A stretch of DNA of 64,000 nt from contig CAVXYW010000001.1 in NCBI GenBank assembly GCA_963766295.1, forward strand, positions 1 through 64,000, in the 5' to 3' direction. Within the stretch, counting starts at the first letter, position 1. Each line of letters starts with the position of its first letter. The notes beneath the pieces are model-generated. The model had not been told where the DNA came from. It saw only the letters and a list, made by a program, of their open reading frames with translations, and made no database searches. The position numbers were made by a program, and so were the translations under genes. This stretch comes from JBBDRJ01 sp963766295. GTDB taxonomy: Bacteria > Actinomycetota > JAICYB01. Shown here piece after piece: positions 26,830 to 34,930 of the stretch.

Positions 26830-28833
26830 ATGGGTAATCGCCTCAGTGAGCTTTGGGAATCCTTCCTTTCGATCGTCCGGCGCATCGACATCCGCCAGGA
26901 GAAAGGTCAGCTCGGTGTAGCGAGCATCGTCGCCGCCATCGCCCTTATCGCAGCGCTGTTCGCACTTCCCGGCGGTGACGACAAGGGGAAGCTCGCGTCC
27001 GGCGACGAACCTGTGGAGACCACTACGCCAGACGAGCCCGGCGCTTCAGCTACTCCGGCAGCGTCGGCCACCACAGGCCCGGCTGCCGCAACACCTGCTT
27101 CCGACCTGGTCGAAAACCCGAACGCCGAGCTCGACTACGCCCAGCGATTGGCCGCACAGATAAGACCGGTAACCACTTCGCTGCCGGGCGGCAATCCGAA
27201 CACTTGGGCCGGCGTATCAAAGGACAAGATCAAAGCCGTTTTCTCCTACGACCAGGCGAACTGCGGGACCAACCTCATCAACGCCTTGAGCGCAGCCGGT
27301 GCGAACTTCGCAACCGAGGGTCGGTACTTCCGTGCGGCTCCGTCCAATGCCGACGAGGCCAATCGCGAAACCGTCGAAGCGGTCAACACGATCGTGAGGT
27401 ACTACAACGACCGCGGATTCGAAGCCGCTCAGGAGTTCCCCCACATCAAGCCGCTGGTCGGAAACGACCCGTCCCATCCCTTCTACGGACGCAAGCTCGT
27501 CCACGAGTTCGTAAACGGCGGCTCATTCCAGTGCCCGGAAACAACTACGGCCGCGGCCGTCGAGATCATCGAGGACCGCAAGCCATTCATCGTCTTCAAC
27601 AACTTGGACGGCGCTGCCTACAACATGGCCGAAGCCCTGCACGGCAAGGCCGGGGGCAAGCAGCGTCCGATGCACTTCGGATCCCTGTGGCTGTCCGACA
27701 AGGATTACGCCCGCTGGGCACCGTACACGTGGACGCAGTTCGGCACCGGCACGAAGGCCGCCGATCTCTACGCCAGCTACATCTGCACGCGTCTAGTCGG
27801 AAAGAACGCGACACGGAGTCCGCAATACAAGAACCAGAAGCGCAAGTTCGGCCTGCTTTACCCGAACCTTCAAGAGGCCAAGAACGTCGCCAACGACTTG
27901 CGTGCGGCCGTCAAGAAGCATTGCGGGAGCGATATCTACGGCTCCAACTCTTTCGCTTACGAAACCGACATCGGACGCGCTGCCGAACAAGGGACCACAA
28001 TCGCGGTGAACTTCGAGCTCGCTGGCGTCACATCGATCACATATCTGATGGATCCGGTGTTCCCGCTTTTCCAGATCCTCCAGCAAGAAGCCCAGGGCTA
28101 CCGTCCCGAGTATGTCTTCACCCCGACGGGCTACTACGACTCCAGTACCGTGCAGCGCCTTTACGATCAGCCGCAGATCGACGGCAACAGCTTCGGCATC
28201 TCTCAGTTCGGAATACCGGGCGGATTCGGATTCACCGCCGGAGACTCCTTCTACATCTGGCACGACCGGCACAAGAAGGCACCGAACGGGCGAGCCTGTG
28301 ACCCGAACACGGCCGAAGGGATGAACCATTCCCCCGACTACTGCAAGGCGCCCGGGGCGATCGTGACCTGGCTGTATACGACGCTGCCTTCGCTCGCCGG
28401 GATCCTGTTCGCAGGGCCGGACCTTAAGCCCGCTCATGTCACCACAGGTCTTCAACGCGTTCCCGTGACCCGGTTCGGTCCTGCGGGCGCTACGGAAAAA
28501 CCGTTCGCTGCACTCTTGGGAGCCGGTCCGGGCAAGTTCTACTTCATCGTCGACGCCGTCGAGTACCGATGGCGTGCGGGATTCGTATCCCCGCCTCCTG
28601 AAACGAAGCTCGGCTGGGTCGAGTACCCCGATTGCCAGCGCCACTACAACAAGTGGCCCAACGATCTATCGCAAGGTTGGGAAAAGGACGGGCCGTACTA
28701 CAACGTGTATTGCGGCGACCCCAAGTGGGCGGAGAGCGACTACCGGCCAAAGGGTCCAGACAACGAGACTTGCGGCGGTACGCCGTCCCGAAAGTGCGAA
28801 AAGGACGGCTACCCCCGCTGGCGCGACTGGTAA
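26830..28833 (+). CDS. Membrane-anchored type 1 periplasmic binding-fold protein (solute-binding candidate)
   Basis: 667 residues. A single hydrophobic segment (VASIVAAIALIAALFAL, ~27-43) is followed by a Thr/Pro/Ala-rich linker and a large extracytoplasmic domain. The domain resembles the two-lobed ABC solute-binding/receptor fold: IKAVFSYDQANCGTNLINALSAAG, IVFNNLDGAAYNMAEAL, FGLLYPNLQEAKNVANDL. There is no lipobox, so the anchor is the helix itself. Several Cys pairs near the C-terminus (CGDPKW, CGGTPSRKC) may form disulfides. Divergent from the LivHM/MFS-LivF/LivG operon, which has no other binding protein, so this is the likely receptor. Ligand unknown. Confidence 0.75.
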   Translation: MGNRLSELWESFLSIVRRIDIRQEKGQLGVASIVAAIALIAALFALPGGDDKGKLASGDEPVETTTPDEPGASATPAASATTGPAAATPASDLVENPNAELDYAQRLAAQIRPVTTSLPGGNPNTWAGVSKDKIKAVFSYDQANCGTNLINALSAAGANFATEGRYFRAAPSNADEANRETVEAVNTIVRYYNDRGFEAAQEFPHIKPLVGNDPSHPFYGRKLVHEFVNGGSFQCPETTTAAAVEIIEDRKPFIVFNNLDGAAYNMAEALHGKAGGKQRPMHFGSLWLSDKDYARWAPYTWTQFGTGTKAADLYASYICTRLVGKNATRSPQYKNQKRKFGLLYPNLQEAKNVANDLRAAVKKHCGSDIYGSNSFAYETDIGRAAEQGTTIAVNFELAGVTSITYLMDPVFPLFQILQQEAQGYRPEYVFTPTGYYDSSTVQRLYDQPQIDGNSFGISQFGIPGGFGFTAGDSFYIWHDRHKKAPNGRACDPNTAEGMNHSPDYCKAPGAIVTWLYTTLPSLAGILFAGPDLKPAHVTTGLQRVPVTRFGPAGATEKPFAALLGAGPGKFYFIVDAVEYRWRAGFVSPPPETKLGWVEYPDCQRHYNKWPNDLSQGWEKDGPYYNVYCGDPKWAESDYRPKGPDNETCGGTPSRKCEKDGYPRWRDW

Positions 28834-28868
28834 GAGACTCCGCTGCGGCTTCGCCGCAGCGGTATCTC
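28834..28868. terminator. Hairpin between convergent binding-protein and galU genes
   Basis: A long stem (13 of 15 bases paired) capped by a CTTCG-type loop immediately follows the stop of the binding-protein gene; a second smaller hairpin (GCGACTTCGTCGC) follows. No T-run, but the position between convergent genes fits termination in either direction. Confidence 0.65.
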
Positions 28869-28904
28869 TTGCCCTTCGCGACTTCGTCGCTACGGGTAAG
28901 CGAA

Positions 28905-29789
28905 CTAATCCTTCGTTCGCGCGAACTCGGAGAGAAATTCAAGAAATTCCTCTCCGAGATCTGGGTGCTGGGCGCCCAGTGACACCAACGCCTTGAGGTA
29001 ACCGAGTGGGCGGCCCGCGTCGTGACGCGGCCCGCGATGGATGTGGGCGTAACCCGCACCCGAACGCGCAACAGCAGCAATCGCGTCGGTCAGCTGGATC
29101 TCACCGCCCGCGCCGGGTTTCGTCCGTTCGAGTTCTTCGAAGACATCGGGCGTGAGAACGTAGCGGCCGATCGACCCTAGATCGGACGGCGCTTCGTCCG
29201 GCGACGGCTTCTCGATGAAGTCCTTCATCCTCACGAGGTCGTCCCGTATCGGTTCGGGATCGACAACGCCGTAGTTGCCGATCTCTTCGGACGGCATCTC
29301 CATCACGGCTATCACCGATGCATCGAACTCCCCATGAGCAGCGATCAACGCATCGAGGAGCATTGGGCCGCCGAACAACTCGTCCGGGAGCATCACTGCG
29401 AAGGGTTCAGCCCCAACGGCGTTTCGCGCACACCAAACGGCGTGACCCAGTCCCAGCGGGTCGTCCTGCTCGACGAAGGTCACGCGTGCGAGCTCTTGCG
29501 GAGCCTTTACAGCACGCAACAGATCGTCCTTCCCCTTGGCGGCGAGAGCCTGCTCGAGCGCCGGCGCCGCAGCGAAGTGGTCGCGAAGAGCCGTCTTCTC
29601 GCGGCTCGTGACGATCACGACCTCTTCGATGCCGGCCGCGGCCGCTTCCTCGACGATCCACTGGATCATCGGACGGTCGACGACGGCGAGAAGCTCCTTC
29701 GGAACAGCCTTCGTAGCAGGAAGGATCCGGGTGCCGAGGCCGGCCGCCGGGATGACGGCCTTCTTCACAGCGTTGGCCCGATCAGACAT
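28905..29789 (-). CDS. galU: UTP--glucose-1-phosphate uridylyltransferase (GalU)
   Basis: A nucleotidyltransferase of about 294 residues making UDP-glucose from UTP and glucose-1-phosphate. Seen: KAVIPAAGLGTRILPATKAVPKELL, DRPMIQWIVEEA, QDDPLGLGHAV, VMLPDEL and IGRYVLTPDVF. Near the C-terminus, DAGRPLGYLKA stands where most GalU read DCGSKLGYLKA. ATG 29789 puts the N-terminus at family length; ATG 29801 is also possible. It feeds the UDP-glucose dehydrogenase and UDP-xylose synthase genes ~4 kb downstream. Confidence 0.93.
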   Translation of the reverse strand: MSDRANAVKKAVIPAAGLGTRILPATKAVPKELLAVVDRPMIQWIVEEAAAAGIEEVVIVTSREKTALRDHFAAAPALEQALAAKGKDDLLRAVKAPQELARVTFVEQDDPLGLGHAVWCARNAVGAEPFAVMLPDELFGGPMLLDALIAAHGEFDASVIAVMEMPSEEIGNYGVVDPEPIRDDLVRMKDFIEKPSPDEAPSDLGSIGRYVLTPDVFEELERTKPGAGGEIQLTDAIAAVARSGAGYAHIHRGPRHDAGRPLGYLKALVSLGAQHPDLGEEFLEFLSEFARTKD

Positions 29790-29841
29790 GGGCAACACCA
29801 TTACTCAAAACACGGGCGAGAAGAAAGGAGACGTTACGGGT

Positions 29842-30801
29842 CTAGATCGTGACGTTGTCGGTTTCGACGGCTGCTCTCGGCCCGAACGGGCCGTGTCGGC
29901 GCAGATAGTCGGCTGCCGTGACCGCTTCGCGCCGGGCCTCGTCGAAGGCAGAGTCGCCGAGTAGGTCGCGCGGCCCGATAAGTCGATCCGGTGTTACCTG
30001 GAAGCCGAGACCTATCGCTTTGCCGAGGGAACGCGTCGACGCATCTCCGTTGGCCGACACCGGAACCAGCGGGCTCGACTTGCCACCGGCCGACGCACCA
30101 AAGGCGTAGGGAATCGTGAACGCCTCCAGCACTTCCTCCACCGACGGGAAGGGCGAGCCGCAACGAACGACGAGAACGGGGTCCTTCCCCGACGAAGCAA
30201 CCGCTGCCAGCTCGCCGGTGGCCTTTGAGCGAACCTCGACCACGCTCGTACCCGGGCTGCGCGCCAAAGCCAAGAACCTATAGAGGTCGGCCGGGAGATC
30301 GAACTCGTGCCGCGGAGCGCCGTTGCGCGCGGCGAAGGCGAAGCCTTGCGCCAGGCTCGGGTCGGCGACCAGCGCCGGCGTGTTGAAAGGATCGGCGAAC
30401 ATCCGATACAGGTGCACGTTCCAAGCGCCGGGCCCGGCCTTGTCCGACAGGAAGCACAGGACGGGCTCGCTGTCGCGTACTTCTAACGCGAGCTCGACGC
30501 CGTCCAGCTCCGGCGGGTGTCCGTTCGCGCCGAACTGATGCAACCGCCGGCCGACGTCGGCCGCGCGCTCGAAAACGTCGGCGGCCAGCGTCCGCATCGA
30601 CGCCGACCCCGGCTGCTCGGAGTGGAGCAACACCAACCCGATGTCGTCGCCGCACCGAGCCAGGTAGCCGTCGGCCACCAGACCGGCGGACTTGGCCTCA
30701 GAAAGGGACTCACGGGCGGCGTCCAAGAGAGCCGGATGTACATGCCCGGCTCCGACGTATCCACCGGCGCATCCTCGAAAAACCGAGATCGTCGAGCTCA
30801 C
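29842..30801 (-). CDS. Divergent fructose-1,6-bisphosphate aldolase/phosphatase-family protein, catalytic motifs missing
   Basis: 319 residues clearly related to the archaeal-type bifunctional FBP aldolase/phosphatase (usually ~370-400). Matches include HVHPALLDAA, GDDIGLVLLHS, DKAGPGAWNVHLYRMFADPFNTPALV, VPVSANGDAS, GLGFQVTPDRLIGPRDL and DYLRRHGPFGP. Departures, from remembered family sequences: the N-terminal KADVG metal motif reads RGCAG, the GQDLL...GPGVAEME segment is absent, the RGSHxGPLMPV region is eroded, and the C-terminal TLP tail is gone. FBP catalysis therefore looks unlikely; a repurposed or regulatory role is inference. It lies just upstream of galU on the same strand. Confidence 0.75.
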   Translation of the reverse strand: MSSTISVFRGCAGGYVGAGHVHPALLDAARESLSEAKSAGLVADGYLARCGDDIGLVLLHSEQPGSASMRTLAADVFERAADVGRRLHQFGANGHPPELDGVELALEVRDSEPVLCFLSDKAGPGAWNVHLYRMFADPFNTPALVADPSLAQGFAFAARNGAPRHEFDLPADLYRFLALARSPGTSVVEVRSKATGELAAVASSGKDPVLVVRCGSPFPSVEEVLEAFTIPYAFGASAGGKSSPLVPVSANGDASTRSLGKAIGLGFQVTPDRLIGPRDLLGDSAFDEARREAVTAADYLRRHGPFGPRAAVETDNVTI

Positions 30802-30877
30802 AGCTGAACCTTAGCCACACGGAGTGACGAAAATCCCTAGGCCGTCGCCTGAATCCAGGAGCCGTAATACTTACCGC

Positions 30878-31234
30878 ATGCCGACGTATACCTATAAGTG
30901 CAACAAGTGCGGCGATGAGATCGAGGTCGTCCAATCGATGTCCGACCCGCCACTAAAGCGATGCAAGAAGTGCCGCGGCGCCCTGCGTCGAACCTTCCAT
31001 CCCGTCGGCATCGTCCTGAAGGGTGCGGGCTTCCACCGCAACGACTACCGATCGCCGTCCAGGAAGTCCGGCGAATCGGCCGACAAGAAGTCCGAGTCGA
31101 CCTCTTCCGAAAGCTCGTCCGACAAGAGCTCAAAGGACAAGAAATCGGATTCGGGGACGGAGTCGGGGTCTGGGTCAAAGCCCGAGAAGAAAACCGAAGC
31201 CAAGCCGTCTACCTCGAAGGCCTCCAAGGACTGA
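30878..31234 (+). CDS. FmdB family zinc ribbon protein with Ser/Lys-rich tail
   Basis: 118 residues. The first ~40 form a zinc ribbon of the FmdB/regulatory type (MPTYTYKCNKCGDEIEV, then LKRCKKCRG: two CxxC pairs). The following ~20 residues (LKGAGFHRNDYRS) are a conserved FmdB feature, and the last ~60 are a low-complexity Ser/Lys/Glu tail, probably disordered. The stop overlaps the MTAP start (TGATG), so the two are translated together. Function of the family is poorly known. Confidence 0.9.
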   Translation: MPTYTYKCNKCGDEIEVVQSMSDPPLKRCKKCRGALRRTFHPVGIVLKGAGFHRNDYRSPSRKSGESADKKSESTSSESSSDKSSKDKKSDSGTESGSGSKPEKKTEAKPSTSKASKD

Positions 31235-32040
31235 TGTTGCTCGAGGCTGAGATCGGAGTATTCGGTGGCTCGGGGTTCTACTCCTTTGTAGAAGGCCTGA
31301 CCGAGCACACTCTCAGCACTCCGTACGGATCTCCTTCTGCGCCGATCGCCATCGGCGAGCTCGGAGGACGAAGCATCGCCTTCCTTCCCCGCCATGGCCC
31401 TCATCATGAGTTCCCTCCGCATTCGATCAACTACCGCGCGAACATGTGGGCCTTCAAGGAGCTGGGTGTGACCCGCGTGCTGGCTCCGTGTGCCGCCGGC
31501 AGCCTTCAACCGGACATCCATCCGGGCGATGTCGTGGTGTGCGATCAACTCATCGACAGAACATCGGGACGACCCGAAACCTATTACGACGGCCCGCTCT
31601 CGGTGCACGTTTCGTTCGCCGAGCCCTACTGCCCGCAGTTGCGGCCGCTCGCGATAAAGGCTTGCGTATCCGCTCGAATGGACGTGCACGACGGCGGAAC
31701 CGTCGTTGTCATTCAAGGACCCCGCTTCGCAACGAGAGCCGAGTCGGCCTTCTATCAAGACCAGGGCTGGGACGTGATCAACATGACTCAGTATCCGGAG
31801 GCATATCTCGCCCGTGAGTTGGAGATTTGCTACGTGAACCTGTCTCTGATCACCGATTACGACGTCGGTGTGGAAGGTCGTCCGGAGATCGCCCCGGTAA
31901 CAATGGAGGAAGCTCTCCGCGTTTTCGCCGAGAACACCGGACGGCTGCGGCAGGCCCTCTTCGAGTTCCTCGAGCTCATCCCACCCGAGCGCGTCTGCTC
32001 GTGCGGCGATGCGCTGGCCGGCACGCCGGCGCGTCCTTAG
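31234..32040 (+). CDS. mtnP: S-methyl-5'-thioadenosine phosphorylase (MTAP)
   Basis: 268 residues of the PNP/MTAP family. It cleaves methylthioadenosine with phosphate to adenine and methylthioribose-1-phosphate. Seen: IGVFGGSGFY (phosphate loop), PRHGPHHEFPPHSINYRAN, GPRFATRAES, NMTQYPEAYLARE and LITDYDVGVEG, which is the MTAP rather than PNP pattern. ATG 31234 overlaps the FmdB stop. No other methionine-salvage gene is close by. Cytoplasmic, probably trimeric. Confidence 0.93.
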   Translation: MLLEAEIGVFGGSGFYSFVEGLTEHTLSTPYGSPSAPIAIGELGGRSIAFLPRHGPHHEFPPHSINYRANMWAFKELGVTRVLAPCAAGSLQPDIHPGDVVVCDQLIDRTSGRPETYYDGPLSVHVSFAEPYCPQLRPLAIKACVSARMDVHDGGTVVVIQGPRFATRAESAFYQDQGWDVINMTQYPEAYLARELEICYVNLSLITDYDVGVEGRPEIAPVTMEEALRVFAENTGRLRQALFEFLELIPPERVCSCGDALAGTPARP

Positions 32041-32047
32041 TAATCGC

Positions 32048-32848
32048 GTGACGACCGGACTGGCCGTTCTGCTCGGTGTCGTTCAAGGCGTAACCGAGTT
32101 CCTGCCTATCTCATCGAAGACGCACTTGGTCGTTGTTCCTGCGCTCCTGGGCGAAACACCACCTTCGCTCGCATTCATCACACTCCTTCACCTGGGCACT
32201 CTCGTGGCACTCGTCGTCTACTTCTCGCGGGATCTAGTTCAGATCGCCATCGACCTGCCGAAGCCGGATAGTGCGGGACGGAAACTATTCGGGTTGCTGG
32301 TTCTTGCGACGGTCCCTGCCGCTGTTATCGGCTTGCTGTTCGAGGAAACCTTCGAACGATTGCTGGAACACCCTCGCGAGGCCGCCTTCGCTTTGCTTGC
32401 CACGTCCTTCCTGTTGGTTGCTGCGGAGTGGGCGGCCGGTACTTTTCGGAGAGGACGACGGCTGCCGAAGCCATTGGGGGCCGAGATCGGGACGAGCAAC
32501 GCCGTTGCCATAGGCGTAGCGCAAGCAGTTGCGCTGCTGCCCGGCGTGTCTCGATCGGGAGCCACCATGAGCACGGGCCTGGCTCTCGGGATCCGGCGCG
32601 ACGCTGTTGCCCGTTTCGCTTTCCTGATGGCGATCCCAGCCATCGCCGGCGCCAACGTTCTCAAGCTCGGCGACGCGCTCTCCGACGGGATCGGCGCGCC
32701 CGAGATCGCCGGTTTCGCCGCGGCGCTGGTGACCGGCTACGTCAGCGTCGCAGTCCTGCTCAAGTTCTTGAAGCGCTTCAGCTATCTGCCCTTCGCCGTC
32801 TACTGCGCCGTATTCGCCATCGCCGCGGGCCTCGCGCTGGGGGACTAG
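32048..32848 (+). CDS. uppP: Undecaprenyl-diphosphate phosphatase (UppP/BacA)
   Basis: 266-residue membrane enzyme that recycles undecaprenyl pyrophosphate for cell-wall synthesis. The two signature regions are GVVQGVTEFLPISSKTHL (most members read PVSSSGHL or PISSTGH; the Lys-Thr pair is unusual) and PGVSRSGATMSTGLALG. About eight hydrophobic segments. The start is GTG 32048, seven bases after MTAP; ATG 32009 would overlap it and is less likely. Confidence 0.92.
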   Translation: MTTGLAVLLGVVQGVTEFLPISSKTHLVVVPALLGETPPSLAFITLLHLGTLVALVVYFSRDLVQIAIDLPKPDSAGRKLFGLLVLATVPAAVIGLLFEETFERLLEHPREAAFALLATSFLLVAAEWAAGTFRRGRRLPKPLGAEIGTSNAVAIGVAQAVALLPGVSRSGATMSTGLALGIRRDAVARFAFLMAIPAIAGANVLKLGDALSDGIGAPEIAGFAAALVTGYVSVAVLLKFLKRFSYLPFAVYCAVFAIAAGLALGD

Positions 32849-32945
32849 CAGGTAACTAGTCCGTTCGGGCCATAACCTCCAGCCCGTTGTTGTCTCTTCC
32901 TTAGTGGGTGCACGAGCCAGACTGCCCATGGAGGAACACCTGCAT

Positions 32946-33605
32946 ATGGATTGGCGTCGTGAGGATTACGGGTACGCCACGGCGGCGGTTGCCGCCGTGG
33001 CGTTCCTCGTCTATCTCGTGGTCGGCAACTTCGGCCTCGTTCCGTCCCCCCTGGCCCCGGCACGCGCTTCGGCCGGACCTCCGGCCGGAATAGCTCCGCT
33101 GGCCGCTCCCGCATCAGGTTCGTTGGGGGGCCTCGTCCCCGGTATCGCCGCTGTGCCTCCCTCTCCGACCATTTCGCGTCCGGTTCCCGTCCTGCCTTCC
33201 GACATCGTTCCGCCCGATGTGGCGATAACCACGGAGAACGGCGCATCGATCGCCCTGGGTGAGCCGGCAATCGTTGCCGGCGTGGTGACGGACTCGGCGT
33301 CCAATATCGAGGAGGTACTCGTCACCTTCACATCGGCGTCGGGCAGCACATCGACGGCTACGGCAGACATCACATGCGATGAAAGCAACCAGTGCAGCTG
33401 GACGGCCAAGATCCCTGCACTACTTGCTTCCTACAGTGTGGTTGCCCAAGCCACCGACGCCGCAGGAAACGTTGGACACAGCGAACCGGTCAATGTCGCG
33501 GTGCTCAACACGGGAAGCACTGTTCAGCAGGTGGGCAACGTCGTCAGACGCGTACCCAGTCTGTTGGAGAACGTCGTCGGACAGCTTCTCGGTCTGCTCG
33601 GCTAG
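32946..33605 (+). CDS. Membrane-anchored protein with a single Ig-like domain
   Basis: 219 residues: an N-terminal hydrophobic segment (ATAAVAAVAFLVYLVVGNFG), a ~60-residue Pro/Ala-rich stretch, then a beta-sandwich of the bacterial Ig/Big type (VAITTENGASIALGEPAIVAGVV through YSVVAQATDAAGNVGHSEPV). That domain contains two Cys (ITCDESNQCSW) that could form a disulfide. ATG 32946 has GGAGGA about 10 bases upstream; ATG 32928 is possible. The stop overlaps that of the convergent UDP-glucose dehydrogenase gene by three bases. Role unknown; probably extracytoplasmic. Confidence 0.7.
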   Translation: MDWRREDYGYATAAVAAVAFLVYLVVGNFGLVPSPLAPARASAGPPAGIAPLAAPASGSLGGLVPGIAAVPPSPTISRPVPVLPSDIVPPDVAITTENGASIALGEPAIVAGVVTDSASNIEEVLVTFTSASGSTSTATADITCDESNQCSWTAKIPALLASYSVVAQATDAAGNVGHSEPVNVAVLNTGSTVQQVGNVVRRVPSLLENVVGQLLGLLG

Positions 33606-34930
33606 CGCTTAAGCTCGCCGGATACGACCTCCGGCCGGCCGAAGGACAGGTAAGTGAATCCCATCTCGGCCATCCGCTCCAACGACCACAGATTGCGGCC
33701 GTCGACGATTATCGGACGACGCAGGGCTTCCTTTACGCGATCGAGGTCGGCTTCGATGAACTCCGGCCATTCGGTTAGAACCACAAGCGCATCCGCACCT
33801 TCCAGAGCACTCATCGCATCGGACACGATCTCGGCGTGCGGGAATTCGGCCTTTGCGACAGGGCCCGCCGCCGGGTCGTAGGCACGGATCTTCGCTCCCT
33901 CATGCTCGAGGGCCGGAATGATGTCCAGTGACGGCGCCTCGCGTAGGTCATCGGTTCCGGCTTTGAACGCCAGGCCCCAGACGGCGATGGTCTTTCCGTC
34001 AAGGTTCCAAAGCGCCCGACTCACTTTCTGGACGAGGATGTTGCGTTGCTCGACATTGATCTGACGAACGTTGTCCAGGAACGAAAGATCGACACCGAGC
34101 TCCTCGGCTTGCGAGATGAACGCTGCGAGATCTTTCGGGAAGCAGAACCCTCCGTAACCGATGCCGGCCGAAAGATGGTGAGGGCCGATTCGCGGGTCGA
34201 GCCCCATCCCGCGAGCGACGACGGACACGTCCGCGCCCGCCGCCTCGCATAGCCGAGCCACCGCGTTTATATAGCTGATCTTCATCGCGAGGAAGCTGTT
34301 GGAGGCGTGCTTAATCAGCTCGGCTGTTTCCAGGTCGGTGAAAACGATCGGACAGCCGGTGCGCTCGATGATCGGCGCGTAGATTTCATGCAGGACGGTC
34401 TTCGCCCGGCCGTTGTTCTGTAGACCGATCACGATCCTTTCCGGCGCAAGCGTGTCGTGTACCGCCGATCCCTCTCTGAGGAACTCGGGATTGGTGGCAA
34501 CCTCGATCTCGTCCGCCCTTCCTTCTTCCCGGATCACTTCGGTTATCCGTCTCGCGGTATGCACAGGAACTGTGGACTTCTCGACGATCACCACAGGACC
34601 CGGCGCGGCCTCGGCGACGGCACGCGTCGCCTTCTCCACGTAAACGAGGCTGGCCCGGCCGTCGGGGCGAGGCGGTGTGTTCACGCAGATGAAAGCGGCG
34701 TCGGCTCCTTGGAGAGCGGCCGCAACATCGGCGGTGAAGGTGAGTCCCTTGCCGTGGTGCCGGGAGACGAGGTCATCGAGTCCGGGCTCGTAGAAGGGAG
34801 CCTCGCCTCGGTCGAGCAGCTCGAGGCGCTGCGGATCGTTATCGACGCCGACCACCTCGTGTCCGATCTCGGCGAAACCCGCTGCAGTGACCAGACCGAC
34901 GTGACCGCAACCAACGATTACCAGCTTCAC
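33602..34930 (-). CDS. ugd: UDP-glucose 6-dehydrogenase
   Basis: 442 residues from GTG 34930. Oxidises UDP-glucose to UDP-glucuronate with two NAD+. Seen: KLVIVGCGHVGLVTAAGFA (Rossmann), VNTPPRPDG, VVIVEKSTVPVHTA, NPEFLREGSA, KHASNSFLAMKISYIN and the catalytic Cys loop GIGYGGFCFPKDL, then GLAFKAGTDDLREAPS. The start overlaps the stop of the UDP-xylose synthase gene (GTGA), so the two enzymes are made together. Confidence 0.95.
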   Translation of the reverse strand: MKLVIVGCGHVGLVTAAGFAEIGHEVVGVDNDPQRLELLDRGEAPFYEPGLDDLVSRHHGKGLTFTADVAAALQGADAAFICVNTPPRPDGRASLVYVEKATRAVAEAAPGPVVIVEKSTVPVHTARRITEVIREEGRADEIEVATNPEFLREGSAVHDTLAPERIVIGLQNNGRAKTVLHEIYAPIIERTGCPIVFTDLETAELIKHASNSFLAMKISYINAVARLCEAAGADVSVVARGMGLDPRIGPHHLSAGIGYGGFCFPKDLAAFISQAEELGVDLSFLDNVRQINVEQRNILVQKVSRALWNLDGKTIAVWGLAFKAGTDDLREAPSLDIIPALEHEGAKIRAYDPAAGPVAKAEFPHAEIVSDAMSALEGADALVVLTEWPEFIEADLDRVKEALRRPIIVDGRNLWSLERMAEMGFTYLSFGRPEVVSGELKR

